Positions 7,033 through 14,648 of a stretch of DNA of 45,523 bases are shown in pieces; the first letter of the stretch is position 1, and each line of letters starts with the position of its first letter. Below the pieces are notes generated by a model. It was not told the origin of the DNA, searched no databases, and saw only the letters and a list, made by a program, of their open reading frames with translations. The translations under genes and the position numbers were made by a program. Source of the DNA: SAR202 cluster bacterium (lineage in GTDB: Bacteria; Chloroflexota; Dehalococcoidia; Lucifugimonadales; Lucifugimonadaceae); the NCBI GenBank assembly GCA_009392285.1, contig VFGU01000002.1, forward strand, positions 1 to 45,523. The letters are read 5' to 3'.

Positions 7033-7647
7033 ATGAAATATTTATTAATAGCATTTTTAATTACCTTGATTAGCTGTTCTTATACTAATCAGCCAAAGGA
7101 AACAACTAAAGTATTTACTCTCGATGAGGTTAAATCATCTGGCTTTAAAAATAGAGGGGAATTTCAAACAGAGTTTAAAGATTCAGAAATTTCCATATGG
7201 GGGTTTTATAAGGGCAGAGAAGTTGCATTCATAATGTACCCATCTGTAGAACTCGCTAAATCAAGCGGTCTTAGCACTGCAAAAGAACAAACTGAAAAGA
7301 TAGAGATAGTAGAAAAAAATATAGGCCATGGACCAAATGTAGAGAAACTTGCTTGCAGAGGCTACAAGCCTGGGGTTGGAGTTGCAGGCAGAGGAGGATT
7401 AAAACTTAATTCATATTCACAATCAGTGTTAGGGCTTAACGGAACATTAATTATTAATAAATCAGATATTTTTTTAACAAATGATGAAATTGAAAATAAT
7501 GCACCTCCTTGTGTAAGAAGAGAGCCACTCTATACTCACTATAAAATCTTTGGAAATCTAGTTATTATGGCAGAACCGCTTACAACTGAAGATGAAAATG
7601 GTACGGCCGATTTTGTAGAGAAAATTTCATCTGCCCTACCCGAATAA
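7033..7647 (+). CDS. Lipoprotein of the AKSSG family (paralogue of 18321 and 18897)
   Basis: A 204-residue predicted lipoprotein (lipobox LISC, Cys15). I do not know the family, but it shares a pattern with two lipoproteins further right: a GF-rich strand, IWGFYKG, then a YPSVELAKSSG segment (YPSNEIAKSSG in the others), an Ala/Glu-rich helix, and a late strand YKIFGNLVIM (YVIFGNVIVL in the others). A central insert (about 95-150) has two cysteines (LACRGY, PPCVRR) and several glycines, and is not shared. It begins 26 bp after the rhodanese gene, so it may be the tail of that sulfur operon. It ends directly against the convergent acyltransferase gene. Confidence 0.6.
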   Translation: MKYLLIAFLITLISCSYTNQPKETTKVFTLDEVKSSGFKNRGEFQTEFKDSEISIWGFYKGREVAFIMYPSVELAKSSGLSTAKEQTEKIEIVEKNIGHGPNVEKLACRGYKPGVGVAGRGGLKLNSYSQSVLGLNGTLIINKSDIFLTNDEIENNAPPCVRREPLYTHYKIFGNLVIMAEPLTTEDENGTADFVEKISSALPE

Positions 7648-8763
7648 TTAGGGTTTAAGCCCAAAAACAACTCTAAATCCTTTAAGTCTTTTTACAATTT
7701 CATAAAGAAGTATGCATATTAAAGTGGTTAGAAAAAATATTAATATTAATTTTAAAGATGGAGCAAGTTTTAGGGGGTAAATATAAACCGCGAGAAATTG
7801 CTGAACGGGCAGGTGAAATATATACATAGGAAATATCGCTGCCGTCATATAAGTTAAGATACGATTTTTTTTGTTTAAAAATGAAGAAGCAAAACCAGTA
7901 AGAGATAGCATCCAACAAACTGCCTCAAAAGCTGTTAGCATATTGCTCACAACTAATGAATATTCTCCAGGATTTCCTCCCCAAACAGGTAATAAATAAA
8001 GAAATAATCTCTGCAAAAATAAAATATTAGCGAGAATTAATGTAATAAATTTTATACTTCTTACTGAATTCCAAAATACATCTTCAGAAGATGCTAAAAG
8101 AAACCCAATTAAAAAGCATACCAACCCCACAAAGAATCCATGAATATTGAAATCCGCGACAGGTAAAAGAGGAAGTCCTGCAAAATTTACAAAGTTCGGA
8201 TAAGATTCTGGGTTAAATATTCCAGCAATTAATATCATTGGGATAGAAAACAAAAATAATATACTGAATTTATTTTTTAATAATCTATTAAAAATATTGA
8301 AAACTTTAGCATTTGTTTTTTTTAAAGAAATTATTGGCAGGGCAAATAAGGAATAATAAAAAATGGAATTTAAAAACCATAAGTAAGCAGGAGCTGGCCA
8401 ATATTGAAAATTAGTTTTATAAAAATTTGCGAAAATAAAAAAATAAATTGGAGTAATAAAAATACTACAGAAAAATAATGGAATGAGTATTCTAACTGAT
8501 CTTTCTTTAATCAATTGTGCGTTATCTCTTCTTTTAGAAGAAAAATAAAAAGCCATTCCTGCAATTAAAAAGAGTATAGGAATTCTCCATATATTTAATG
8601 CTTGAGATAAAATCGTCAATAAACCAACACCTAAATCTAATTTGTCAGGATTCACAATAAAAAATATTCCTTTAGTCTCTGGAATAAATGAAATGATAAT
8701 ATGATAAAAAATTAGCAGTATTAAAGCGATTGATCTTATAGAATCTACTTCATATCTTCTCAT
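7648..8763 (-). CDS. Acyltransferase family 3 membrane protein
   Basis: A 371-residue integral membrane protein of the acyltransferase-3 family (OafA/OpgC-like), which transfers acyl groups onto sugars or other cell-surface molecules. The N terminus shows the family pattern RRYEVDSIRSIALILLIFYHI, shortened as DSIRSIALILLIFYHI, including the conserved arginine and the histidine at the end of the first helix. About ten hydrophobic segments follow. The substrate is not evident. It starts 6 bp after the HMA-MauE gene, so the two probably form an operon. No extra soluble SGNH domain is attached, unlike many OafA proteins. Confidence 0.8.
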   Translation of the reverse strand: MRRYEVDSIRSIALILLIFYHIIISFIPETKGIFFIVNPDKLDLGVGLLTILSQALNIWRIPILFLIAGMAFYFSSKRRDNAQLIKERSVRILIPLFFCSIFITPIYFFIFANFYKTNFQYWPAPAYLWFLNSIFYYSLFALPIISLKKTNAKVFNIFNRLLKNKFSILFLFSIPMILIAGIFNPESYPNFVNFAGLPLLPVADFNIHGFFVGLVCFLIGFLLASSEDVFWNSVRSIKFITLILANILFLQRLFLYLLPVWGGNPGEYSLVVSNMLTAFEAVCWMLSLTGFASSFLNKKNRILTYMTAAIFPMYIFHLPVQQFLAVYIYPLKLAPSLKLILIFFLTTLICILLYEIVKRLKGFRVVFGLKP

Positions 8764-8769
8764 GGCAAA

Positions 8770-9486
8770 TTATACTAATCTAATAATCATGTAAAAAGAC
8801 ATAACTATCATTATAAAATTCTCAAATAATGTTAAATATGAAATCTCTAAATTAATTGACGATCCCATGCAAGCACATCTTATTATTTCTTTTCTTTGGA
8901 GTGATATAAAGACACCAATAAATTGGGATGTCATAAAAATCAAAGTTAATAAATAGGCAATAAATAGAAAAGATTTAGAAAGAAAAGATAATGCCAAAAC
9001 TAATTCCAAGAAAGGATAAATAATTGCAAAACCTGGAATAATTTTTGAAATCATATCATATCTAGAAAAGGTGACGCTAAAACCTTTTATATCGATTAAT
9101 TTAAGAAAAGAAAAAATTAATAAGAATATTCCCATATAAGAAATCATCCAATTATCTAATAAGAAATTTCCTGAAGGAACTTGAATCAATATAGATGAAA
9201 GTAAAACTATTAATAATGCAACCAGCAAAGTCTTCTTAGAAATAATAAATTCGATAAAATTATCAACTAAACTGGAATCGATATTAATTATTTTATAGTT
9301 TCCTAATTCTTTAATTACAGAATTAATTTCACTCAAAGTAATATCTTTGTTCGCCTCTAAAGTTAATTCTGATTTACCAAAGTTAACACTAGAAGTAATA
9401 GTAAACTCTTTGGACAATAATGCATTATTAATACTATCTGCACAACCTTGGCATGTCATACCTATTACTTTATAAATTTTTTTCAA
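8770..9486 (-). CDS. Heavy-metal-associated domain fused to MauE/DoxX-like membrane domain
   Basis: A 238-residue two-part protein. Residues 1-70 form an HMA domain with the metal/thiol motif GMTCQGC (Cys12, Cys15). Residues 80-238 form a four-to-five-helix MauE/DoxX-like domain carrying a conserved CACMGS motif (Cys204, Cys206). Such fusions are known from other bacteria, where they are annotated as redox-associated membrane proteins, and the two dithiols suggest thiol or metal relay across the membrane. The start is a TTG at 9486; a stop codon three codons upstream leaves no alternative, and there is no ribosome-binding site. Only 31 bp separate it from the divergent YceI gene. Function is inferred from domain content. 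Confidence 0.75.
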   Translation of the reverse strand: MKKIYKVIGMTCQGCADSINNALLSKEFTITSSVNFGKSELTLEANKDITLSEINSVIKELGNYKIINIDSSLVDNFIEFIISKKTLLVALLIVLLSSILIQVPSGNFLLDNWMISYMGIFLLIFSFLKLIDIKGFSVTFSRYDMISKIIPGFAIIYPFLELVLALSFLSKSFLFIAYLLTLIFMTSQFIGVFISLQRKEIIRCACMGSSINLEISYLTLFENFIMIVMSFYMIIRLV

Positions 9487-9502
9487 CTTAAGTTATTTTG
9501 TT

Positions 9503-9511
9503 TGTTAATAT
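9503..9511 (+). promoter_or_regulatory. Extended -10 promoter for a leaderless YceI mRNA
   Basis: TGTTAATAT is an extended -10 element (TGnTAATAT). Seven bases after its end the sequence reaches the A of the YceI ATG (9518), so the transcript would begin at the start codon. The same element, TG[C/T]TAATAT, occurs twice between the Rrf2 and bL25 genes. Confidence 0.5.
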
Positions 9512-9517
9512 ATTCTT

Positions 9518-10201
9518 ATGAAATTCAAATTAATAATCTCCTACATCATTTTACTCTTTATATTAGTTTCTTGCTCTTCTCCAGAAACCGAAAATAATAA
9601 TGAGCAAAAACAAATTAATCAAAAAGTTTTAACTAACTCAAATAATGACTCAGGTGTTTATTTAAAAGTGAATTTTTTATCAGAATCTACGGCTAGATAT
9701 TTAGTTAGAGAGCAATTAGCAAATCTTGATTTCCCTATTGATGCAATTGGAGAAACCAATGAAATTAATGGATCAATCTCTCTAGATAAAAATGGAAATG
9801 TTATTAGTGAAAAATCAATTATTATTGTTAATGTTCAGTCTCTTAAAAGTGATAATGGCAGGAGAGATAGATATATTTCAAGAAAAAGCCTTGAAACAAA
9901 TACGTACCCCGAAGCAAAGATTGTTGTTACAAAAATTGAGAACTTGACTTGGCCTGTTCCTAAAAATGGAACGGGCGAAATTATTATTATTGGCGATATG
10001 ACAGCACACGGAGTCACAAATCAAATCTCTTGGAATACAAGCGTAAACTTTAATGACAATAATATAAAAGGATTGGCAAAAACAAATTTTAAATTCGATA
10101 AATTCGACATGGATATTCCTAGAGTTGCGATTGTATTAAGTGTTGATGATAATATTAGATTGGAACTAGATTTCAATGCTGAAATTATATATTTAGAGTA
10201 A
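9518..10201 (+). CDS. YceI-domain lipoprotein
   Basis: A 227-residue protein with a lipoprotein signal (lipobox LVSC, Cys19) and a YceI beta-barrel domain from about residue 50 to the end. YceI features are visible: GSISLDKNGNV, a RDRYISRKSLETNTYPEA block (the family's R-D-x-H-[LM]-x-x-x-x-F-D-x-x-x-[YF]-P pattern), the GDMTAHGVTNQ strand (normally GDLTIHGVTRP) and a C-terminal DNIRLELDF strand. YceI proteins bind isoprenoids or other amphiphiles in the barrel. The following glycosyltransferase ATG begins immediately after this gene's TAA, so the two are co-translated. Ligand unknown. Confidence 0.83.
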   Translation: MKFKLIISYIILLFILVSCSSPETENNNEQKQINQKVLTNSNNDSGVYLKVNFLSESTARYLVREQLANLDFPIDAIGETNEINGSISLDKNGNVISEKSIIIVNVQSLKSDNGRRDRYISRKSLETNTYPEAKIVVTKIENLTWPVPKNGTGEIIIIGDMTAHGVTNQISWNTSVNFNDNNIKGLAKTNFKFDKFDMDIPRVAIVLSVDDNIRLELDFNAEIIYLE

Positions 10202-11230
10202 ATGAAAAAAGTACTCTTAGTCTCAGACACATGGACACCTCAAGTTAATGGCGTAGTGACAACCTGGAAGAACCTTATCAATCATGCTAAAAATGAGAAT
10301 ATAAATTTTGAAATAATACATCCGTTTTTGTTTAAAAATTTTGCTTGGCCATTTTACAAAGAAATAAGATTGCCCATTGTCGGATACAGGACAATTAAGG
10401 AAAGGATAGACAAAATAGATCCAGATTATATTCACGTTGCAACAGAGGGAATTTTGGGTTGGCACACGAGGAAATATTGTAATAAAAATAATATACCATT
10501 CACTACTAGTTATCATACAAAATTTCCAGAATTTCTTTGGACACTATATAAAATTCCGAAATTCATAACTTACAAAATTATTAGAAAGTTCCACGCCTCA
10601 TCATCTAAAATTTTAGTTAACACTCCAACTATGAAGAAAGATCTTAATTCGAGAGGGTTCGCCAATCTAGTTGAATGGACAAGAGGAATAGATAGAAATA
10701 TATTCAAACCGTCTTTTGATAATGCTCTGAGGCAAAAAATTGACCCAGATGGTAATAAAAAAATTATCATCTATGTTGGAAGAGTAAGTAAAGAAAAAAA
10801 TATAGATTCATTTTGTGAACTTAGTAAAAACTCAGATTTATATAAATTTGTAATTGTGGGTGATGGCCCTATAAAAGAAAGATTAAAAAAACATTACCCA
10901 AATATAATATTTCCTGGTTATAAGTTTGGAGAGGAACTCGCCAAATACTATTCTACTGCTGATTGTTCTGTATTCCCAAGTGTTAATGACACCTTTGGGA
11001 ATACAATTATTGAATCTATGGCTTGCGGTACTCCAGTTGCAGCTTTTCCAGTTAACGGTCCCATAGATATAATCAAGAAAGATGAGTCGGGTTTTTATGA
11101 TCAGGATCTTAATTTAGCAATAGGCGAAGCTTTGAAGACCAACAAAGAGGATATTATTGGTAGTATAAAAAAGTATAATTGGGATCTCTGTTTAAAAATA
11201 TTCGTCGATACGATTATTCCAAGAAATTAA
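10202..11230 (+). CDS. GT4-family glycosyltransferase
   Basis: A 342-residue GT-B glycosyltransferase. The N terminus has the acceptor-domain pattern VSDTWTPQVNGVVTTWKNL seen in mannosyl- and sulfoquinovosyl-transferases of this group. The C-terminal nucleotide-sugar domain has YVGRVSKEKN (about 192), VGDGPIKERLKKHYPNI (about 220), and the donor-binding block FGNTIIESMACGTPVAAF with the family Glu pair spacing. It resembles GDP-mannose- or UDP-sugar-dependent lipid glycosyltransferases, so a glycolipid product is plausible. The ATG abuts the YceI stop with no spacer. Its stop overlaps the stop of the small convergent gene at 11227 (TTAA shared). Donor and acceptor are not determined. Confidence 0.83.
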   Translation: MKKVLLVSDTWTPQVNGVVTTWKNLINHAKNENINFEIIHPFLFKNFAWPFYKEIRLPIVGYRTIKERIDKIDPDYIHVATEGILGWHTRKYCNKNNIPFTTSYHTKFPEFLWTLYKIPKFITYKIIRKFHASSSKILVNTPTMKKDLNSRGFANLVEWTRGIDRNIFKPSFDNALRQKIDPDGNKKIIIYVGRVSKEKNIDSFCELSKNSDLYKFVIVGDGPIKERLKKHYPNIIFPGYKFGEELAKYYSTADCSVFPSVNDTFGNTIIESMACGTPVAAFPVNGPIDIIKKDESGFYDQDLNLAIGEALKTNKEDIIGSIKKYNWDLCLKIFVDTIIPRN

Positions 11231-11349
11231 GATCCAGATATAACTAAAGAGTTTATTAAATAAGTTAAACCCACCATAACTATTGTCACTACCAAAATAG
11301 ATAATGTAACTATTACTGCAATTCTTGTTGTAGATGGCGTATATCTCAT
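11227..11349 (-). CDS. Small 40-aa single-helix membrane protein coupled to uxuA
   Basis: A 40-residue ORF with a short basic N terminus (MRYTPSTTR), one long hydrophobic helix (about residues 10-33) and a short tail ending ISGS. Its ATG overlaps the stop codon of the mannonate dehydratase gene as ATGA (11346-11349), and its stop overlaps that of the convergent glycosyltransferase. The fourbase overlap and the clean membrane-segment composition support a real gene that length cutoffs would miss. Function unknown; size and topology resemble small accessory subunits of membrane complexes. Confidence 0.6.
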   Translation of the reverse strand: MRYTPSTTRIAVIVTLSILVVTIVMVGLTYLINSLVISGS

Positions 11350-12383
11350 TTAATTGAATCCAATAATGCTTGAATATATCCTTGTGCGAATATCCTAGAT
11401 CTATATCCACCTAAGTTTCCTGGGAACTCTTCATCATTATAAATATCAGGGCAATGGTCATCCATAAAGCATCCTTGATATCCCGCATCCTTATAGATCT
11501 TCATTGCCTTTACCATGTCTACATATCCCGTATTTATAAACTCTTCATGGAACTTATTAGGTGTAGGATCAGATACATTTCTAAAGTGAACATATAGAAC
11601 TTTGTTTCTAGATGCGAAATATTCAATCATCTCATATATATCCTCATCCATTTCTGAAAATGTTCCTTGGCAAAATTCTATTGCATTATGGTCTGAAGGG
11701 TATATTTCTATAAGCCTTTTAAATGCATCAAAGTTTGTCATTATTCTAGGAACGCCCCCTAACTCATCTACTGGCGGATCATCGGGATGTATACCTAATC
11801 TTATACCTTCCTCTTCAGCTGCAGGAGTAACAGCTTTGATCCAATATTCTAGATTTTCCCATAAAATTTCTTTTGTAAGATGAGAAACATTCTTTATTGG
11901 AAAAGAATCAGTATGTTCGATTTTGATATTATTCTTTCCGGCTAATTCAATATTATTGCTTTTAATATCAAATGCAGTGCCAGAGGCGTCGCCTCTAATC
12001 CGTTTAGGTTCACTTCTTATAGGACCTAAAGGCATCCATGTGTAACCCAATATTGGCACTCCTGCCCTTGCCATATCTCTTATCTGTGAAATCAAGTCTT
12101 CAATTAATTCATCTCTTTTGGGACCACCAGTAACAACATCCCAATAATAAGGATCTATAAAAAATCCGCTTTCTACACCAACTAGATTTAAGCCTTCTGA
12201 TTTTAATTTACTAACAATATTTTTATATGCATCGAAAGTCTCAACAGGTGGGTTGTAATGCTTTTTCATGCCAGGACCACCATAATGGATAATATTTTCA
12301 ACACCTAATTGTTTTGATGTTTTTATAACTTCATCGGTTATTTCTCTAATTGCCCATGCACTTTTCATGTTAATATAATACAT
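11346..12383 (-). CDS. uxuA: Mannonate dehydratase (UxuA family)
   Basis: A 345-residue TIM-barrel enzyme matching UxuA, which dehydrates D-mannonate to 2-keto-3-deoxygluconate in hexuronate breakdown. Diagnostic blocks are present: GIHPDDPP (197-204), GVPRIMTNFDAFKRL (210-224), FCQGTFSEM (237-245), VHFRNV (265-270), FHEEFINTGYVDM (278-290) and the metal/catalytic MDDHCPD (307-313). It may have a related sugar-acid substrate, since this family includes several dehydratases. The start is unsure: ATG at 12383 or the ATG five codons in (12368), neither with a ribosome-binding site. It is divergent from the Ni/Co permease and coupled to a 40-aa membrane peptide. Confidence 0.82.
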   Translation of the reverse strand: MYYINMKSAWAIREITDEVIKTSKQLGVENIIHYGGPGMKKHYNPPVETFDAYKNIVSKLKSEGLNLVGVESGFFIDPYYWDVVTGGPKRDELIEDLISQIRDMARAGVPILGYTWMPLGPIRSEPKRIRGDASGTAFDIKSNNIELAGKNNIKIEHTDSFPIKNVSHLTKEILWENLEYWIKAVTPAAEEEGIRLGIHPDDPPVDELGGVPRIMTNFDAFKRLIEIYPSDHNAIEFCQGTFSEMDEDIYEMIEYFASRNKVLYVHFRNVSDPTPNKFHEEFINTGYVDMVKAMKIYKDAGYQGCFMDDHCPDIYNDEEFPGNLGGYRSRIFAQGYIQALLDSIK

Positions 12384-12396
12384 TATTAATGTTTAA

Positions 12397-12412
12397 TTAG
12401 TTGTACAATTAA
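12397..12412. promoter_or_regulatory. Candidate GntR (FadR-type) operator
   Basis: Between the divergent uxuA and Ni/Co permease genes lies the perfect palindrome TTGTACAA (12401-12408), flanked by nearly symmetrical TTAG and TTAA. It fits the loose FadR-subfamily GntR pattern TNGT-ACNA, and UxuR/ExuR regulators of hexuronate genes belong to that subfamily. No such regulator is in the window, so this is suggestive only. Confidence 0.3.
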
Positions 12413-12433
12413 AACAAAACTATATTAAATTTA

Positions 12434-13204
12434 ATGGATCACGAAATAATACAACTATCAGGAGTTATTTCTGCGTTATTTCTAGGAATAATTCTTGGAT
12501 TCTCTCACTCGACAGACGGAGATCATGTCGTTGCTGTTTCTACTATGGCAAGAGATTATAAAAATGTTTTCAAATCATTATGGATTGGTTTTTCATGGGG
12601 ACTTGGCCATTCAACTCCTTTAATAATATTAGGAACTTTAATTTTAGTTCTTAAAGAAACTTTAATGAATATATACGAATCTGTATCAATTTATTTTGAA
12701 TTTGGGGTAGCGATAATGCTGATTATGTTAGGCCTTCAAGTTTTCTGGAAGATATTTAATGGCTCAATGCATATACATTCTCATGACCATGGAGAAAAAC
12801 ATACACACTTACATGGATCCCATTCTCATGAAGAAAATAATGAAGGTGATCATCACGATAAAAATCATCCATTCCTCACCCTATTCCCATTCTTTAGGCC
12901 AAAATCTTTTATTATTGGATTAATTCACGGAATGGCTGGAAGTGCTGCTGTAATGTTAGCAATTCTTCCTACTAGCCCAAGTATATTAACTGGGTTTATA
13001 TTCTTATTACTTTTTTCAATTGGAACAATGCTGTCTATGTCAATAATGACGTTAGCATTAGCTTTGCCTTTTAGGTTTACTAATTCTAATAGATTTAGCA
13101 ATTATGTGATTGGAATTTTTGGATCCTTAAGTATTCTTTTGGGGCTAGCTCTGGGCTCAGATATAGCATTAGGTACTAACTTTACAGGAATCTTATGGTA
13201 CTAA
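12434..13204 (+). CDS. Nickel/cobalt permease (NiCoT/UreH-like)
   Basis: A 256-residue membrane protein with about six helices and the metal-transporter motif HSTDGDH (25-31), a variant of the NiCoT HX4DH signature, plus a second GLIHGMAGSAAV helix (about 163). The cytoplasmic loop at about 113-147 is very histidine-rich (HIHSHDHGEKHTH and further His), as expected for a metal-binding loop. It likely imports or moves Ni(II) or Co(II). The window also contains a LarA racemase, whose cofactor needs nickel; no urease or hydrogenase is visible. Its stop codon overlaps that of the convergent fasciclin gene (CTAA). Confidence 0.78.
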   Translation: MDHEIIQLSGVISALFLGIILGFSHSTDGDHVVAVSTMARDYKNVFKSLWIGFSWGLGHSTPLIILGTLILVLKETLMNIYESVSIYFEFGVAIMLIMLGLQVFWKIFNGSMHIHSHDHGEKHTHLHGSHSHEENNEGDHHDKNHPFLTLFPFFRPKSFIIGLIHGMAGSAAVMLAILPTSPSILTGFIFLLLFSIGTMLSMSIMTLALALPFRFTNSNRFSNYVIGIFGSLSILLGLALGSDIALGTNFTGILWY

Positions 13205-14352
13205 TTTTCTTTTAATGATAAATAACCTGACGAGGATCTAAAATAGATATTAATGTTATCATCTGAAGAAAAAATCTCGATATCTTCATTTAATAAAAAT
13301 TCCCAAATTTCTTGAGTGTTCATTTCAACATTATCATCTGGAGGAATGCAGAACATCTTTGTTGAGCCCCCTTGGTTAATCTTTAAATATCCTTCTTCAG
13401 ATAAGTTGTAGGTACCAAAAATATTGTTACATAAAAATTTTCCAGAATAATTTCCATCATTATTTAATTGTATTTTTAGAGTAAAATCAGGACTGAAGTT
13501 ATATTCAACATCTCCTCTAACTAAATTATCGACTAATAAATTTTTTTCAATTATTTCAGAGAGAGTAATTAATTTAATATCTTCGGAAGAGTTATTAGAT
13601 TGGCTGCCATAGATATCTTCTTCAGGCATAATAATTGAATCTATTATATGAAAAAATCCATTAGTCACTTCATTATCTGCAGATGTTACATATATTCCCT
13701 CATTAATCACTATCTTTTTATTAATAACCTCTATTTTTAGACTTCCTGTAAATGTGTCCAAATGAGAAAACTTCTTCATATTTTTTTCTTTGAATTCATA
13801 AGGTAAGAGATGAGATTTAATTATTTGAGTTAATAAATCAATATCGGTAATTAAATTATTTAAGTTTGCTTCATTAAATTTTGAAAGAAATACATTATCA
13901 GGAGGCACTAAAATGGTCATCTCTTTTAAAGAAGTAATTTCTTCGTCCATTCCTGTAAGTTCTAGGGCTTTAATAAAAATAGTAAATTTATTTTCAGAGT
14001 TTGAGGTCGCTGTTGCTAATTCATCAATCAAACTTCCAACTTCTTCAACTTCTCCTGTAATCTTAGGATGATTGTATTTCATTTCTCCAGAACTATTTTT
14101 CTTAATCGGTGTTGGTTCTGGTGTTGGTTCTGGCGTATCTATCTGGCACGCCATTTCTGTGCATACAAGATTTCCACTCATACATTCACATGAATTGCAA
14201 AAATTATCTCCTTTGTCATTACCTGACCAACCATCTTCTACTCTCTCACCATTAGATAAGTCACAAAGATTATTTTCATCTAATTTAGTTTCTGCGTTTC
14301 CGCAAGAAAATGTGAGTATTAATAAAATAATAGTAAATAATTTAATTTTCAT
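13201..14352 (-). CDS. Fasciclin-META lipoprotein with a Cys-rich N-terminal module
   Basis: A 383-residue exported lipoprotein (lipobox TFSC, Cys17) with several parts. Residues 28-70 contain a small Cys-rich module (GWSGNDKGDNFCNSCECMSG followed by LVCTEMAC) resembling VWC or pacifastin-type modules. A Pro-Glu-Thr linker (PEPTPEPTP, 74-82) leads to a fasciclin/FAS1 domain (about 103-245; TILVPPDNVF, then NGFFHIIDSIIMP). The last 120 residues look like a META/HslJ domain (LCNNIFGTYNL, TKMFCIPP). FAS1 domains mediate adhesion; META domains occur in heat-shock and secreted proteins. The combination suggests a surface adhesion or stress protein. Domain boundaries are by eye. Confidence 0.75.
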   Translation of the reverse strand: MKIKLFTIILLILTFSCGNAETKLDENNLCDLSNGERVEDGWSGNDKGDNFCNSCECMSGNLVCTEMACQIDTPEPTPEPTPIKKNSSGEMKYNHPKITGEVEEVGSLIDELATATSNSENKFTIFIKALELTGMDEEITSLKEMTILVPPDNVFLSKFNEANLNNLITDIDLLTQIIKSHLLPYEFKEKNMKKFSHLDTFTGSLKIEVINKKIVINEGIYVTSADNEVTNGFFHIIDSIIMPEEDIYGSQSNNSSEDIKLITLSEIIEKNLLVDNLVRGDVEYNFSPDFTLKIQLNNDGNYSGKFLCNNIFGTYNLSEEGYLKINQGGSTKMFCIPPDDNVEMNTQEIWEFLLNEDIEIFSSDDNINIYFRSSSGYLSLKEN

Positions 14353-14404
14353 ACCCTTATTATCCTATAAAAATGCAACAAGCGACATAAATAAATTCAT
14401 TTGA

Positions 14405-14460
14405 CCTGAGAGAACTGATAAGAGGTTATCGAGAGATGAGGGAACACCAGAACTCTCAGG
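14405..14460. ncRNA. Candidate structured RNA or dyad element
   Basis: In the 296-bp gap before the asparagine-synthetase-like gene, CCTGAGAG (14405-14412) and CTCTCAGG (14453-14460) form a perfect 8-bp outer stem around 40 bases. Inside is a GATAA-GAGG-TTATC hairpin (14418-14431) and a purine-rich strand. This stretch is clearly less AT-rich than the rest of the gap. There is no T run, so it is not a terminator. I do not recognise a known riboswitch, and the strand is undetermined. The remainder of the gap (14461-14600) shows nothing beyond AT-rich sequence. Confidence 0.35.
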
Positions 14461-14594
14461 ATACATTTGTAAATATAACCGATTAATATTTCAAAATTTG
14501 TTCATTATATTAATTATTTGTTAAATCTATCATTGTGAACTATTAAAAAATAAACTCATTTTTTTTGGATATAGATATAATAATCAAATTAATT

Positions 14595-14612
14595 ACAGTT
14601 AAACTGTATAAT
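14595..14612 (+). promoter_or_regulatory. Candidate -10 with overlapping dyad for asnB-like gene
   Basis: TATAAT at 14607-14612 is a perfect -10, with a predicted start near 14619 and the ATG at 14649. The small dyad ACAGT-TAA-ACTGT (14595-14607) runs up to it and could be an operator. No good -35 is seen. Confidence 0.4.
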
Positions 14613-14648
14613 AACTTTAAAAACCTTTTAATTAACAAGGATTATTGA

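Noticed and set aside
14405-14460. Glycine riboswitch, because of the CTCTCAGG sequence
   Set aside because: CTCTCAGG is a glycine-aptamer hallmark, but the matching GGAGAG strand and the GAAGGGGCAA core are missing, and here CTCTCAGG is fully paired with CCTGAGAG.
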